The position numbers and the translations under genes were made by a program. DNA of 64,000 nt from contig JAEOAD010002566.1 in NCBI GenBank assembly GCA_036365145.1, forward strand, positions 5,115,501 to 5,179,500, read 5' to 3'. Below are positions 1-11,280 of the stretch, piece by piece (within the stretch, counting starts at the first letter, position 1; each line of letters starts with the position of its first letter). The stretch comes from Orientallactaga sibirica. Its lineage: Eukaryota > Chordata > Mammalia > Rodentia > Dipodidae. The notes beneath the pieces are model-generated. The model saw only the letters and a list, made by a program, of their open reading frames with translations. It did no database searches and had not been told where the DNA came from.

Positions 1-1890
1 CATTAAAATCCTGTCCCTTTCCTATGTGGCTTTTCCCATTGCTTCTGGGGTATGTTATGGTTTGGGTAGGATTTTAGGGTGTCATCCTAAGGCCCTTTTG
101 GTTTGTTTCATATGTCCAGTATTGTGGCATGGAGGTGATGAGACCCGGTCTAGATAATTGGGACAGGGAGACATCTCAACCACTTTAGAGTGGAGTAATG
201 AGCTCTCACGGGAGCAGATGGTTATGACGTTTCTCTGCCATGTTGTTTGGCTTCTTTGGATCTCTAAATGTAGACTCAGCAAACAGCAGCAAGATCAGAG
301 CTCTGAATTAGCAAAAGCATAATAAATACTTCTCTTCCAAAGTGCCCAGCCTCACATGATAGCCACACACAAAAGACTAACATGGTCTTTGACCTGACCA
401 CTCACTGTCATTCCTCTAAGCTTTTGGGGGAACCAAAGACTTGGGTAAAGAGAACTCAGCATGACGTGAACCTCAAAATGTTTCTCTCTCTCTCTCTCCA
501 TTGCAGACCATGTCAAGGAAGGCACGAATATGTATGTATTCTGGAGTCATTTGTGAAGACACATTTCAGATAAGAATTATCGGAATGCTGGTTTTTCCAG
601 TGCACTACTGTGATCTGAGCCATTTGCTCAGAATAGGGTGTACCCCTCTGAATTCAGCTCTCTTCCTTATTTAGTATGGGATTTGGGGTGTCAATGTCAA
701 TCTACATGTATGGTTATCATAGAAAAATATTCCTCTCAACCCAACCCAACCCAACCCAATTTTTTTCAATTGTAAAACATCACCGCACATACCATACCAT
801 CATCAACTATTTCCAACCTTATATGTATGGCTTATATGTATCGTAGATTTCTTGCCCTACATGCCAATCTAAAGAAGAATAAGCAGAGTGAGCAAGTTTT
901 TTAGCTATGAGGTGCCAAAGCCACAATGAGTAGTGACACGTGGCCCATGTTGTTCACACATTACAACTTCTACTTGTCATCCCATCAAGAGATCACTAGT
1001 CACTGTGTAAGAGTTCCTGCCTCTCTGAGTTGGATATTATAATTTAGTTGGTAGAGTGCTATGTTGGCATGTTCGAGCCTCTTAGTTTCATCCCAGCACT
1101 GAGAAGAACAGTTCCCACTTCCCTGTGTGTACCTGAGATGCTCTCCTGTACAGAGATTCCAAACACTTCATGATCGCCTCAGTGGCCAATAATTAAAGAT
1201 AGCATCTCCCCATCTGCCTGCTGACCTTCACCAACATAAATGCTATAGAAACCCGTATGCTTCTCAGGAAATTATGGATTCTGAAAAAGGGCACATTCCA
1301 CAGGAAGTTGTGGGTGTGTATCTTAACTAGGTTGTGCCCAGGCATGTCTCATTCCTGTAAGGACTGGTGAAATGCTTCAGGATATTGGAGAACATTATCT
1401 CGTTACAGTTGTTTCCCCCTGACTGGGATTCCGAGTCATGGTGGGAGGAACAGGCAATGTTCTCACCACCATCATCAAGATCTCATGGGTGACTTTGGAA
1501 CAAAATCTGTTCTGTTTTGCATCAGGACTGGACATGTAGACATCCCTCCCTTGTTTCTGTCAGGTAGTTTGCTCACAAAGATATGCCATTACTAAATACA
1601 GTATCCTCAGATGAAAAGTAGGAGGTATAGGGCTGGAAAGATGGCTTAGCTTTAAGTTAAGGCATGCTGCTCTTTTTTCTATATGATCTCGTGAATTTCG
1701 GCCTCACCTACCCTCCATGTAACGCACATGCTAAGGTGTACTGAATCCTATGATCTTCTTGAAGCCCCATTCTGGATGAGATGTGTGCACTGAAAGCATG
1801 AAATGAGTCCTGTGTTTAATCTCAGGATGATCACTCATGTCCCTCTGTTTTGCTACCATTAAGCTGACCTAACTGTTGTGAATGCTTTCT
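1..1890. other. Intergenic DNA with little recognisable content
   Basis: No gene recognised. It contains a degenerate ID-like tRNA-type SINE (about 1030-1110: GTTGGTAGAGTGCT, CATCCCAGCACTGAG), a worn type A SINE head (about 1630-1680) and a short CCAAC run near 738-758. The open frames are short and unsupported. Confidence 0.4.
507..569 (+). other. Exon-like segment with damaged donor
   Basis: A strong polypyrimidine acceptor (CTCTCTCCATTGCAG) precedes 63 bp open in one frame (MSRKARICMYSGVICEDTFQ). It ends CAG followed by ATAAGAA, one base from a consensus GTAAGAA donor. Protein not recognised. Confidence 0.2.
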
Positions 1891-1893
1891 CAG

Positions 1894-1997
1894 ATTCGTC
1901 CATCATGAAACCATTTCGACGAAATGGGACAAACTATTATCAGAAAGATCCCAATGCAAAGCGTGATGAAGAAGGCCGTGTTGTCCGAACACATCAG
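1894..1997 (+). other. Candidate exon, protein not recognised
   Basis: 104 bp between TTTCTCAG and GTAAGG. Only one frame is open: SSIMKPFRRNGTNYYQKD then EEGRVVRTHQ, phase 1 to 0. Its composition looks protein-like and both splice sites are canonical. I cannot assign a family. It may belong with the exon-like pieces at 4110 and 5191. Confidence 0.35.
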
Positions 1998-2104
1998 GTA
2001 AGGTCAAAATTCAATAACCGTGTTGAAGTAAGAGCAGTGCATGGTACATTATATTATTCCATATCCCAGAGTAAGGGTGTGAAGTGTTTTGGCAGTATTT
2101 TTGT

Positions 2105-2215
2105 TTCTTCAAGGTAAGGTCTCCCTCTAATCCAGGCTGACCTGCAACTCACTCTGTATTTCCAGGTTGGCTCTGAACTCATGCTGAATAGAGGCATGTG
2201 CCACCACACCCAGCT
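2105..2215 (-). mobile_element. Old B1 SINE
   Basis: Minus-strand 7SL-derived element: CCAGGCTGACCTGCAACTC and GTGCCACCACACCCAGCTA are diverged B1 words. Confidence 0.65.
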
Positions 2216-2284
2216 AGCAGTATTTTTTAAGATGTGAACAGTGTCAATTTCTTTTGCTCATCAGTAGAGTGCCAAGCACAGCAG

Positions 2285-3060
2285 TTTAAAAATACATTCA
2301 GAGGGGGGCTTCCCCTCAAAGGCTGCTTTCCTGAAAACACTGGGGAGCAGGGAGGGAGATCTGACCCTCCCCCCACTTTCTAAGGCTGGGGAGGAGGAGG
2401 GGGCCTCTTCCTCAGGAATCAAAGGTCAACCCCAACAGCAGGAGGTTGCGTGTCCCAAGGGAGGTGGCAGCTCAGGGGGCCTTCAGCCACTCTTTAAAGA
2501 CCTCTGGGCTGGGAACAGTTCTTGAGATACTGAGGGGCGGCTAACAAGGGAGTGGAGATGGGGAAGGCCAGCAGGTTTTGGGGTACAGGGGTCAGCCCCC
2601 TCTTCTGTGCACTGCTCCCCACACCCCACACACTTCAGCCTCTGCCTCCCACCCCCCCGCACCTGTTAACAGGAACATCAAGGGACACGGGCCCTGGACC
2701 TTCCCCCCTTTGCATCTCCAGTACCTTTCATTCCAGAAGGAGGGGTCAATCCCTGCCCAGGAGGGGTAGCAAGGCAGAGTAGATCTTGTTCTTGGCCTGG
2801 TCTGGGCAGTGAGGATTTACTCCCTTAATCCTGGTGCGGAGGGACTTTGAGAGGACAGAGAAGCTGAGTTCTGGGCTTCAGACCCCCAAGTGGGCTTGCT
2901 ATTGTGTGGATGCTGTGAGTTGCGGAGGGCCACCTGGTGGAAGATGTTCTAGTGCAGAGCTGGGGTACCCTGTCTGAGTGGTCAAGGTCTGGGGAACCCG
3001 CCAGGACTGTTCTTTCCCCGTTTCTTTATGTGTGAACTTCACTAGTAGGAAAAGTTAAAG
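2285..3060. other. GC-rich segment without recognised gene
   Basis: Compositionally distinct (runs of CCCC/GGGG) between AT-rich flanks; reads like mRNA/UTR-derived or conserved non-coding DNA. Open frames at 2552-2782 are proline-rich and unsupported. Could be a retrocopy of a UTR; not identified. Confidence 0.3.
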
Positions 3061-3124
3061 ACTCAGGAGAAAAATGCATTTCAGTGATACCTCCTGAATC
3101 TCATTCTCAATCCCATTCCTCCTT

Positions 3125-3465
3125 GGAGGGGCTGAGGTCGGAGCATCACTGTGAGCTCGTCGCCAGTCCAGCCAGGCTGCAAAGAGATTTCCACATCAGC
3201 CTGAGCTAGAGTGAGACTTTACCTCAAAAAGTAATCAATTTGGGGGCTGGAGGAATGGCTTAGCAGTTAAGGTCTTTGCCCGCAAAGCCAAAGTATCCCA
3301 GTTCAACTCTCTAGGACCCATGTAAGCCAGATTCACAAGGGGGCATATGCATCTGGGGTTCATTTGCTGTGGCTGGAGGCCCTGGTGCACCCATAGTCTC
3401 TCTCTTTTTATTTTCTCCTCTTTCTTCAATAAATAAATATGTAAATAAAATAAATTAAAGAAAAA
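3125..3465 (+). mobile_element. B1 fragment followed by type A tRNA-headed SINE
   Basis: 3125-3232 is a diverged B1 ending CTCAAAAAG. 3244-3465 begins GGGGCTGGAGGAATGGCTTA and ends with CT-rich DNA and AATAAATAAATAT. Confidence 0.75.
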
Positions 3466-3837
3466 GTAGCCAGTTTCGGTGTTCCCTGACTGGTAGAAAT
3501 TCTAACATCTGTGGTGTGGATTCTGCTGATCTCTATCCCTTCACACGCACACATTGTTCTACTGTGTGTGTCATGGTTGAAATATCCATATGACCATATT
3601 TTTCCCTCACAGTATCAAGCAGAAACTTTAATTTTTTAACACAGAAATCTCCTTTCCTTCAGCAACTAATGTTTTGCCCTTTGCTCAGAACCCTGGTGAT
3701 ATTTTGTATAGTAGGTTCACACTTTTGTGCTTTTGATAAGGTCACTGAGTGGGAATCAGAACACAGCTTGTGTATTTAATCCCGTTTTGCTTATTAACAT
3801 GCATTGCATGTGCTGGGTTTTCCTCATTGACTACATA

Positions 3838-4036
3838 CTTTATTTTTATTTATTTATTGAGAGTGATGGGGGGGGCGGAGAGAGAGAAGACTATGAAAAT
3901 GGGGATGCCAGGGCCTCTAGTGACTGCAAAAGAACTCTAGATGCATGTGTACCTGTGTGCATCTGACTTTGTGTGCGTATTGGAGTTTTAAACCCATGCT
4001 GGCAGACTTTGGAAGCACGCTATCTCTGCAGTCCTC
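3838..4036 (-). mobile_element. Type A SINE, diverged
   Basis: GGGATGCCAGGGCCTCTAG to ATCTCTGCAGTCC on the minus strand, with the T-rich tail at 3838-3860. Confidence 0.65.
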
Positions 4037-4109
4037 AATTCTATACATTTTTGTATAAGCTTGGTGTTACATTTCACAGTTCATGTTTTTTTTTTTTCTT
4101 CACTTCCAG

Positions 4110-4166
4110 GACAACGTACACCGAGAATGAGACATCGGTGTTGAAAATGCTTCTGCTGTCTCACTT
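4110..4166 (+). other. Candidate 57-bp exon, protein not recognised
   Basis: A very strong acceptor (T11-C-TTCACTTCCAG) and donor (GTAAGTG) flank a segment open in one frame: TTYTENETSVLKMLLLSHL. Its phase does not join cleanly to the candidate exon at 1894-1997, so if they belong to one gene it is decayed or an exon is missed. Confidence 0.3.
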
Positions 4167-5190
4167 GTAAGTGTTTTGTACTTGTGTGTTTGAGATATTC
4201 TACTGCTGATTTATAATTAAGTTGCCCAGTGATTATCAGTTGATATTTGAACACCATGTGGTGGAACTGTGCTTGTACATGTCTGAATATCATTTTTGGA
4301 AGATTTTCTCTGAGGTCCATCTGAAACCTTTCAAATTTACCTAAGTATTGCTAGAGGGCAGACTGATGCAGTAATGGTACTTCTGCTGGGAAGAGGTGTT
4401 GAAGAGACGCCCCTCCCCATTTCTCTCCCCATGCTCCTCCTGTCTTGAAGTTTTTCATTTTCTCCATGGTGTGGCTGCTTCTTTTTAGTCCAAACCCTGA
4501 AGTGGAGAGTGAAGGATGGAGCCAGGACCCATAACAATGCCATCCAGTGCATTGTTTATGAATGATGCTTCCTGCTTTACTATAAGCTTTGGTTAATTTC
4601 CTGAAGTATCTAAGACGTATTGTAGGAGGGACATTTGGGGACAGTCTTCATATTTCCGCCCCATTTGCCATGCACTCGAGGATCATAGTCTATGCAAAAA
4701 TATCCCTGCAGGTTTGTGTGACACGGCATTAGGTGGCATTATAGCTCAGTCTGTTTCATGGCACTAGAATATGATCCACCAAGGCTTCAGAGTGACCACT
4801 ACGAGTGACAGGACACGAACACCACTTGCAAATCGTTCCCTGTGGTCTTCCGTTGTCATTATCAGGAGGACAAAGGCTCAGTTCTCATTTCCCTGCAGCT
4901 GCTCCTTTAGTCTCTGCTTCCTCTGAGCTGGCTGCTCCAGCAGCCCTGCAAGGTTTATTGCACACCATACACACCCACCTGTGGGTGCATTCTCTTGTCC
5001 TCGTAAATTCAGAACATTGGGACCCAACCCGAGCAACTTCCCGTGGTGAACTCTGGCATTGGTGACTGGCTGGTGTGGTCTGTGCAGCCACTACACTAAC
5101 TCAAAAGACGTGGAAAGTAAATATGGAAGAAAGGTCCTAATTGTTACCGTAAATATTCACAAATGCTTAATAAATTGTTTTTATAGTTTT

Positions 5191-5302
5191 GACACTGGGA
5201 TCACCAAGTAGCATAACAAAGCGTTTTGCCTGGAATCATTTCCGTGGCCCCTACAAAGGCTGCTTTAAATGCCCTGGAAACTGTAGAGAATGGTGGAAAG
5301 AA
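5191..5302 (+). other. Candidate exon, Cys/Trp-rich, protein not recognised
   Basis: Lies between TTTTTATAG and GTAAGAAC. The open frame reads SITKRFAWNHFRGPYKGC then FKCPGNCREWWKE, with three cysteines and paired tryptophans that suggest a folded domain. An alternative frame at its 5' end (FDTGITK) suggests a small frameshift within it. Family unknown; it may be a unitary pseudogene. Confidence 0.35.
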
Positions 5303-5781
5303 GTAAGAACAGATCGGATCTGACGGTCTTGTTCCATGTTAAGATGACAGTGACACTTTGCACTGACTTCTAAATGGGCAGAAGAAATGACCAGACGCCG
5401 TCACTGAATCATTCGGTATAGTCAGGGCCATGTCCAGATTCCCCCTCTCGTGTCACATGGTGTGGACTCTAGGAGTAAATACAGGGACTCAGTTTCTCCT
5501 TTATGGCTTGGCCCTCTTTCCATCCTTCTTCCCCACGGGAAGATAGTACATTTCATGTAGAAAGAAATGAGCGTATTTGTCTGTCATCTGTGAAGCAGCG
5601 GAAGCCGAGGCTGGTTTGTGTGAGCATATCTTTAACTGGTGGAGATGGGAATGGCTGAGCCTCTCTATCAACTTTCTTCCAGGTGTATCTAGAGTGGCAG
5701 TGGCAGACAGACACCCTTCGGCCAGGCAACCCGAGGGGGAAGGTAAATGATCCTCTTTCCCTGCATCTTCCTCTGCCCTGT

Positions 5782-6149
5782 TGTATGGCACAATATAGGG
5801 CTGGTCCTAGCTAGACTGCATGGCAGAAGAAAACAGGAAGTGGCTTCTGTGAAAATGGCGTTCTGCGCAGGCTTGGTGTGACAACAGTTATAGTCCCACG
5901 CTCATGAGAAGCCTATTACGAGTTGTCCTGTCCACAGACAGGCTGTCATTGGTACAAAAAGGGGACCACCCCATACAAGGATTAGCAGCCCCTTAAAACC
6001 CTCGACATTTTCCTAAATAAATGAGTTTGCGGAGTCTCGCTTCTGCTTTCACCCAACTCCTGGAGTCTGTGTCGCGACTCTGCGCTGCTCATCCCAACTC
6101 GGCTGAGACCTACCGTCTTCCTGAGCTGGCCTGGCGGGGGACCACAACA
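5782..6149 (+). repeat. 5' LTR of the class II ERV (short form)
   Basis: 368 bp. It matches the 3' LTR from GCATGGCAGAAGAAAAC onward and at its first 40 bp, but lacks about 330 bp of U3. It contains the AATAAA motif at about 6014, followed by the CT-rich R/U5 part, and ends ACCACAACA at 6149. Confidence 0.85.
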
Positions 6150-6159
6150 TATCTGGGAC

Positions 6160-6420
6160 TCTCTGCCCCATTGGCATTAGCGAGACACCCCATCCGTGAC
6201 CCTCTGCTCCATTGGCGTTTGGCGAGATGCCCCGTTGAACATCCGGTGAGCAGCCCCCTTGGCGTTTGGCAAAACACCCAATTCTTCGAGACGCCCCCTC
6301 CTTGATCCTCGGCGAGTAGCCCCCTCGGCGTCTGGCGAGACAGCCCATTCTTGAATGTCCGGTGAGCAAAATACCTAGTTCTTCATCATTGGTGAGAAAA
6401 GCCCCTTGCTCTTCCATGTG
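6160..6420 (+). repeat. Tandem repeats in the ERV leader
   Basis: Four to five diverged units of about 50-65 bp built on TTGGCGTTTGGCGAGA and GAGACNCCCC, between the 5' LTR and the gag start. They explain the spurious minus-strand open frame at 6049-6579. Confidence 0.65.
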
Positions 6421-6743
6421 CTGATGGTTGCCTGTGGGTGAGCAGGCAGCCCCTTCCCCCCCCATTTCCTTTGTTTGTCCTCCCCCGCCCCCCGTAGGAA
6501 GGCACACACTGCCGCATGGCCCAAAAGCCTGTGTTGGCCCCTCCCCCCAATAAGCACAAGATCCGTGGGTCCTAAACACTCTATCCTTATGTCTCAGCTG
6601 GCCCCAGCATTAGGACTTGTGGTTTGCATGATCATCCTCTGGTCTATCATTTTTGATCTGGGTTATTATTTTCTCAGTCTCTTTTATTCAGGAGTGTCCC
6701 AGCCCAGCCCCCCCTCCCCCCCATTAAACAACACCATGCGTTA

Positions 6744-7560
6744 ATGGGCAACTTCCCTCCCCACCATAGGACGCTGCAATTGCAGGCTCTTAAGGCCCTC
6801 CTCCTGCAATGTGGCTTAAAAGTAAAACAAAAGGACCTCCATAGCTTTTGGGATGAAACTCTTGTTTTAGCCCCATGGATTCTTATCCTCCTTGCCATAA
6901 TTGCCGGCCTTAAAGGCTCCACCATGGAGAACGTCATTTCTTCCCATAACGAATGCTATAAGGAGGATCCTAAACTGGCTCTTCAAAGTTCGTTCCTCTC
7001 AGCCCCCTCTTATAGTAACTGGGATGAGGAGGAAGTCAAACTTTTAAATGACAATAGACCGCCACCCCAACCCCTTCCAGCTACAGCCACACTCACAACC
7101 ACCCATCCCCCTCATTACCCTTGCAAGGACCTCACCTCCCCCCCAAGTCCTGGACACACCCAGGCGACTGCAAGTTCCCTGACATGCCCCTTCGCCACCT
7201 TCCCTGCTAATGTAGGGCCAGATGCAGCAGCAAGCCACAGTGGGCATTCCTGCTTTGACCAAATAAAATCCTTATCCCTTCAAGGGCTTAAGGCCTGCCT
7301 CCCACAGAGGCCGGATACCTATTTTCGTAATCTGGTCCAGGGCGTGTCCAAGGGCTTCACAGATTTCCTCTCTCGTGTGACGTAGTCCGTGGACCGACGC
7401 ACTCCCCCTGGCCCCACCAGGGATGCTTTAGTTAAGCAACTGACATGGGAAGGAGCATCCACAGCAGTGCGTAATGCTATTGCTGCTGTGTGTAATGAGG
7501 ATGTCCATAAATGGATTGTAGCTACCAAAGATATCAATCCTATGTCTGCCCAATTCACAT
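6744..7560 (+). pseudogene. ERV gag remnant (matrix start, proline-rich part, capsid C-terminal domain)
   Basis: An open frame of 213 codons begins MGN, a myristoylation-type start, with the leucine-rich matrix helix of betaretroviral Gag (LKALLLQCGLKVKQKDL). A proline-rich stretch follows. It reaches a major-homology-like motif (QGVSKGFTDFLSRV) just before a TAG at 7384-7386. After the stop, the capsid C-terminal domain continues in an in-phase open frame (ALVKQLTWEG). Most of matrix/capsid is deleted and no zinc knuckles are seen. It is not functional as Gag. Confidence 0.75.
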
Positions 7561-7830
7561 CCTTCATGGAATCTTGGGGAATAAAACACTCTCTTGGGAT
7601 CCCCTACAACCCACAAGGACAAGCCATCATGGAGAGAACTAACTGGACCCTAAAGAAACTAATTATAAAACAAAAGTTTTAACCCAGGGCCGAGGGTATG
7701 CTTGTGTCTTTCCAGAAACTTCACAGATCCCAGTTTGGATTCCTGCCACAAACATCTGTCCAGCCACTGACTCAGCGACCAGCCTTGATGAAGAGGATGA
7801 TGCCAAACCCCTCAGGCTGCATACGGGACT
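7545..7830 (+). pseudogene. ERV pol (integrase) remnant fused to gag
   Basis: Directly after the capsid piece the same frame enters an integrase core (WGIKHSLGIPYNPQGQAIME), ending at a stop at 7681. In another frame the integrase C-terminal end (GYACVFPETSQIPVWIPA) continues at about 7690-7755. The join removes nucleocapsid, protease and reverse transcriptase. The first catalytic acidic residues are absent, so it is inactive. Confidence 0.75.
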
Positions 7831-8085
7831 TTAAACTTATTCCCCCCTCCCCAACCAGCCATGAATTCCTTTGCAACTCCTTTGATTACATTGAGCTGCT
7901 ACCATTAAGGACACTCAATGCTACTGACTATGACACTAGGGTGAACTCACGATAGTCGCCCAGCAACCTGTCCTACTCCAGTCCTTTCCAGGCTCTCTAG
8001 TTGATTCTCGCTCACTGGGACTGTTCACATGCCACACAGCCATGCCCACTTGGCCCTTCCATGCCTCCTAGGCAACAGCCTCATA
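7830..8085 (+). other. ERV interior after pol, unassigned
   Basis: Stretch between the integrase remnant and the 3' LTR where env would lie. I see no signal peptide, membrane segment or transmembrane-subunit motif, so env is deleted or unrecognisable. Confidence 0.4.
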
Positions 8086-8787
8086 TGTATGGTACAATAC
8101 AGGTCTAGCCCCTAGCCAGACCTCATGCTAAAAGCCATACCAGGCCATACCCCTCGGGTTTTCTCACCAGGATGGCGGGTAGCCCATGACGGGTAAGATT
8201 CCATGAGATGGGGCAACCTAAGACATGCACCATCACATGTGATGATCCCTTGGGGCCTGGGTTCAACAATGGCTTTCCAAAAACCATACCAGGCCATCCC
8301 CCTCAGGTTTTCTCACCAAGGTGGCGAGTAGCCCATGACGGGTAAGACTCCATGAGATGGGACAACCTAAGACAGGCACCGTCACATATGATGATCCCTT
8401 GGGGCCTGGGTTCAACAATGGCTTGGCAAAAAACCATACCTCTCAGGGTTGCATGGCAGAAGAAAACAGAAAGTGGCTTCTGTGAAAATAGTGTTCTGTG
8501 CAGGCTTGGTGTGACAGCAGTTACAGTCCCATGCTCGCGAGAAGCCTATTATGAGATGTCCTGCCCAGAGACAGGCTGTCATTGGTCACAAAAAGGGGAC
8601 CACCCCATACAAGGATTAGCAGCCCCTTAAAACCCATGTACATTTTCCTAAATAAACGAGTTTGCAGAGTCTCGCTTCTGCTTTCACCCAAATCCCAGAG
8701 TCTGTGTCATGATTCTGTGCTGCTCACCCCAACTCGGCTGAGACCTACTGTCCCTCCTGAGCTGGCCTTGGTGGGGGGACCACAACA
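8086..8787 (+). repeat. 3' LTR of the class II ERV (long form, duplicated U3)
   Basis: 702 bp. U3 carries two head-to-tail units of about 149 bp (8135-8283 and 8284-8434), both starting CCATACCAGGCCAT and ending around TTCAACAATGGCTT, then a partial third start. The remainder aligns with the 5' LTR. Tandem U3 units often carry enhancers; that role is inferred. Confidence 0.85.
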
Positions 8788-8793
8788 CCCTGT

Positions 8794-10679
8794 GCTTTCA
8801 TTAGTCAATATTTTGGTTCTCCGCTCTGTGCTGCCCATGTGGGGACCCTGCACACCCAGATGAGGTTCCCTGAGTGATTGAGCTCTTTCACTTGGGAACA
8901 GAGGTGAAGAGCTGCTGCTGGCCAACGCAATAAGCAGTAGAGCTGACCAGAGAGGGAAGAGACCAGAAGTCTCAGCCCTAGGATGAGACAAATCAGAGGA
9001 CTTACCCCAAATGAAGCAGAACATTGTTCCAGACCTTGGGGATAGCAGGGAAGGAGCGGGAAGAGTCAGTCACCTAGGATGATCAATTAAGTCCCTCCAG
9101 GGAGCAGTCAATATTGTGACATAGCTTTGAGCAAAAACTCCACCCTCTCCTGACTCTTTTTCCACTCTGTCCTCAGGAGAATCTTCACCAGAAGAAAAGT
9201 AATATATATCAAAGGACTATTAAGTTTGGTAAATTTAAATATTGTCTATAATTTTAAGTGCTTACATCACATCAATGACAGTTTTAAAAGGTTGTTCCAT
9301 CAAATCATAACACATCTAAAACCCACCACAGTGTTCTGCATCATGTCTTCATTTCTCCAGGATCCACATAAGCCAGATGCACAAGGTGGCACATGCATCT
9401 GGAGTTTGTTCACAGTGGCCGAAGGCCCTGGAGTACCCATTCTCCTTGTCTCTCTTTCTGTCTCTCTCTCTCCCTCTTTATCTCTCATATAAATAAATAA
9501 ATAAAATAAAAATCACTCGAGAATGAACCCTGGCAGCTATAGGGCCATGCAGTCTATGATTCCTTGTCTCATCACAATAACTTCCTTTAGTGCAGAGTGT
9601 GTCCCTATCTCAGTGAACACACATGGGAAAACTGAGACATGCGTGAAGAGATTCCACTTTCCACACGTTCCATGACGGTGTCAAAGTAGATATTTCACCT
9701 GGGAATTGCCCCTTTGCCTAGTCCTTACGTGGAACTGGAAACTGAGCTCAGTTCCATACCATGAACCACGTTCGGACCCAGCATGAACCTCGTTCGGACC
9801 CTCGGACCCAGCATGAACCTGGGCTTCAGTGACCTTCCCTTCTCTAATCTGCCACCATGAGCAATCACCATTCCTCGTCCTGGGCCCTCCCCTTTCTCAA
9901 GGGGATGAGAACTTCATCCCATCCTGGGAGCTGACCTGAGTCTTTGGTGGGTTAGGCATATGAGATGGCGTGGAGATGGGATCACAAAATGGAACTTCCT
10001 TTGCCTGTGAAAGGTGACTTTTTAGCTTGAAGCATGAGCATTGACCAATGACACAGAAATACTGATGCCATGTAGTTTGTCTTCTGTCAGGTGAGGGTTG
10101 GCTCTAGTTGATATGAACACCCCCTCCTTGGGGGATGGGCATCTTCACATCCTGAGTTATGGATGGGATTCAGGAGAAGATCAGATGAAATTTTGCTCTC
10201 AGGTAATGGCATTAACCTCGGAGTCCTGTGTCAGCTAGTGTTAGGAATGTCAGGAGCAGGAGAAGGCAGAAGTGGAGGAGGACTGAAGTTGTTGGGGAGC
10301 AGAGGGAGGCACTTTTACAGCCTAGAGGACATGGAGCAGGGACCCTAGTGAAGACATCTTGGATTTCCCCATGTCACCAATAGGTGGTGGCTGGGAAAAC
10401 TGGGAATCTGCATGTGGGAAGTGAATGGAGAATCCCTTTTCCCACCTGAGCCCAATAAATGTTGAGCTCTAACACTGCTGTGCTAGGATGCCTTTCCTGC
10501 CTCTGCAGTGGACAGTGTTTGAGTTGCTACCTGTGTTCTCAGTGTAGCTGCCTCCCAGTGTAGCATGGAGGGCACAAGCTGAATCCCTATCACCACCGAA
10601 CAGTGGCTCATATTCCTTCATAAGACAGAAAAGCACCAAAAATTCCCCCCCAAAATCTGTAAAATTAAAACCAACACAG
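8794..10679. other. Intergenic DNA, no gene seen
   Basis: Besides a 5'-truncated type A SINE (9350-9512, tail AATAAATAAATAAAAT) I see only a short direct repeat at about 9763-9810 (CATGAACC.CGTTCGGACC twice) and short unsupported open frames. Confidence 0.4.
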
Positions 10680-11182
10680 TCGGGTGTGGTGCCTCATCCC
10701 TTTAATCCCAGCACTTGAGAGGCAGAAGTAGGAGGTTCACCATGAGTTCAAGGCCACCCTGAGACTACATAGTTATTTCCAGGTCAGCCTGAGCTAGAGT
10801 GAAACCCTATCTGAAAAAAAAAAAAAACAAACAAACAAAAACACAGTTGTGCAAATGTTCATTTGTAGTGACAAGAGACCCTGCTGTTTTTTTTTTTTGA
10901 GAGAGACACAGAGAGAAACAGAGAGAGAGAGAGAGAGAGAGACAGGGAAAGAGAGGAAGACAGATAGAGATGGGCGCACCAGCAGTGTCTCAGCTGCTGT
11001 GAATGAAAGCCAGATGCGTGCGCCCCCTTGTGGTCAAGTGTGGCATTGCGCCCTTGCGCCCTTGCGTCACTTTGCATCTGGCTAAACGTGGGACCTGGAG
11101 ATTGGAGCCGCTGGAGATTGGAACCAGCATTCTTAGGCTTAGCAGGCAGGTGCCTTAACTGCTAAGCCATCTCTCCAGCTCA
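10680..11182. mobile_element. B1 (+) followed by type B SINE (-)
   Basis: 10680-10848 is a complete B1 with A tail. 10892-11182 is a minus-strand type B element with a GA-rich body, CCCCCTTGTGGTCAAGTGTG and the end AGCCATCTCTCCAGCTC. Confidence 0.85.
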
Positions 11183-11280
11183 GAGACCCTGGTGTTTTGT
11201 GTCCATAAACACACACGTGCAAGTAACTTTTTTTTTAATTAAAAGGAAAATGCAAACTTAGCACCTGTCTCTGATTCCTG

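Larger units (their letters stand above)
5776..8793 (+). mobile_element. Deleted class II (betaretrovirus-like) endogenous retrovirus with 6-bp target duplication
   Basis: Two LTRs (5782-6149 and 8086-8787) begin TGTATGG and end ACAACA. They are flanked by the direct repeat CCCTGT at 5776-5781 and 8788-8793; a 6-bp duplication is typical of class II/ERVK-type elements. Inside are a gag start and capsid piece joined to an integrase piece. Protease, reverse transcriptase and nearly all env are gone, so it is a non-coding, non-autonomous copy. A purine tract before the 3' LTR and a clear tRNA primer site after the 5' LTR are not evident. Confidence 0.88.

Noticed and set aside
6049..6579. Minus-strand 176-codon frame
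   Set aside because: Antisense to the ERV LTR and leader repeats; its internal repetition follows the leader units.
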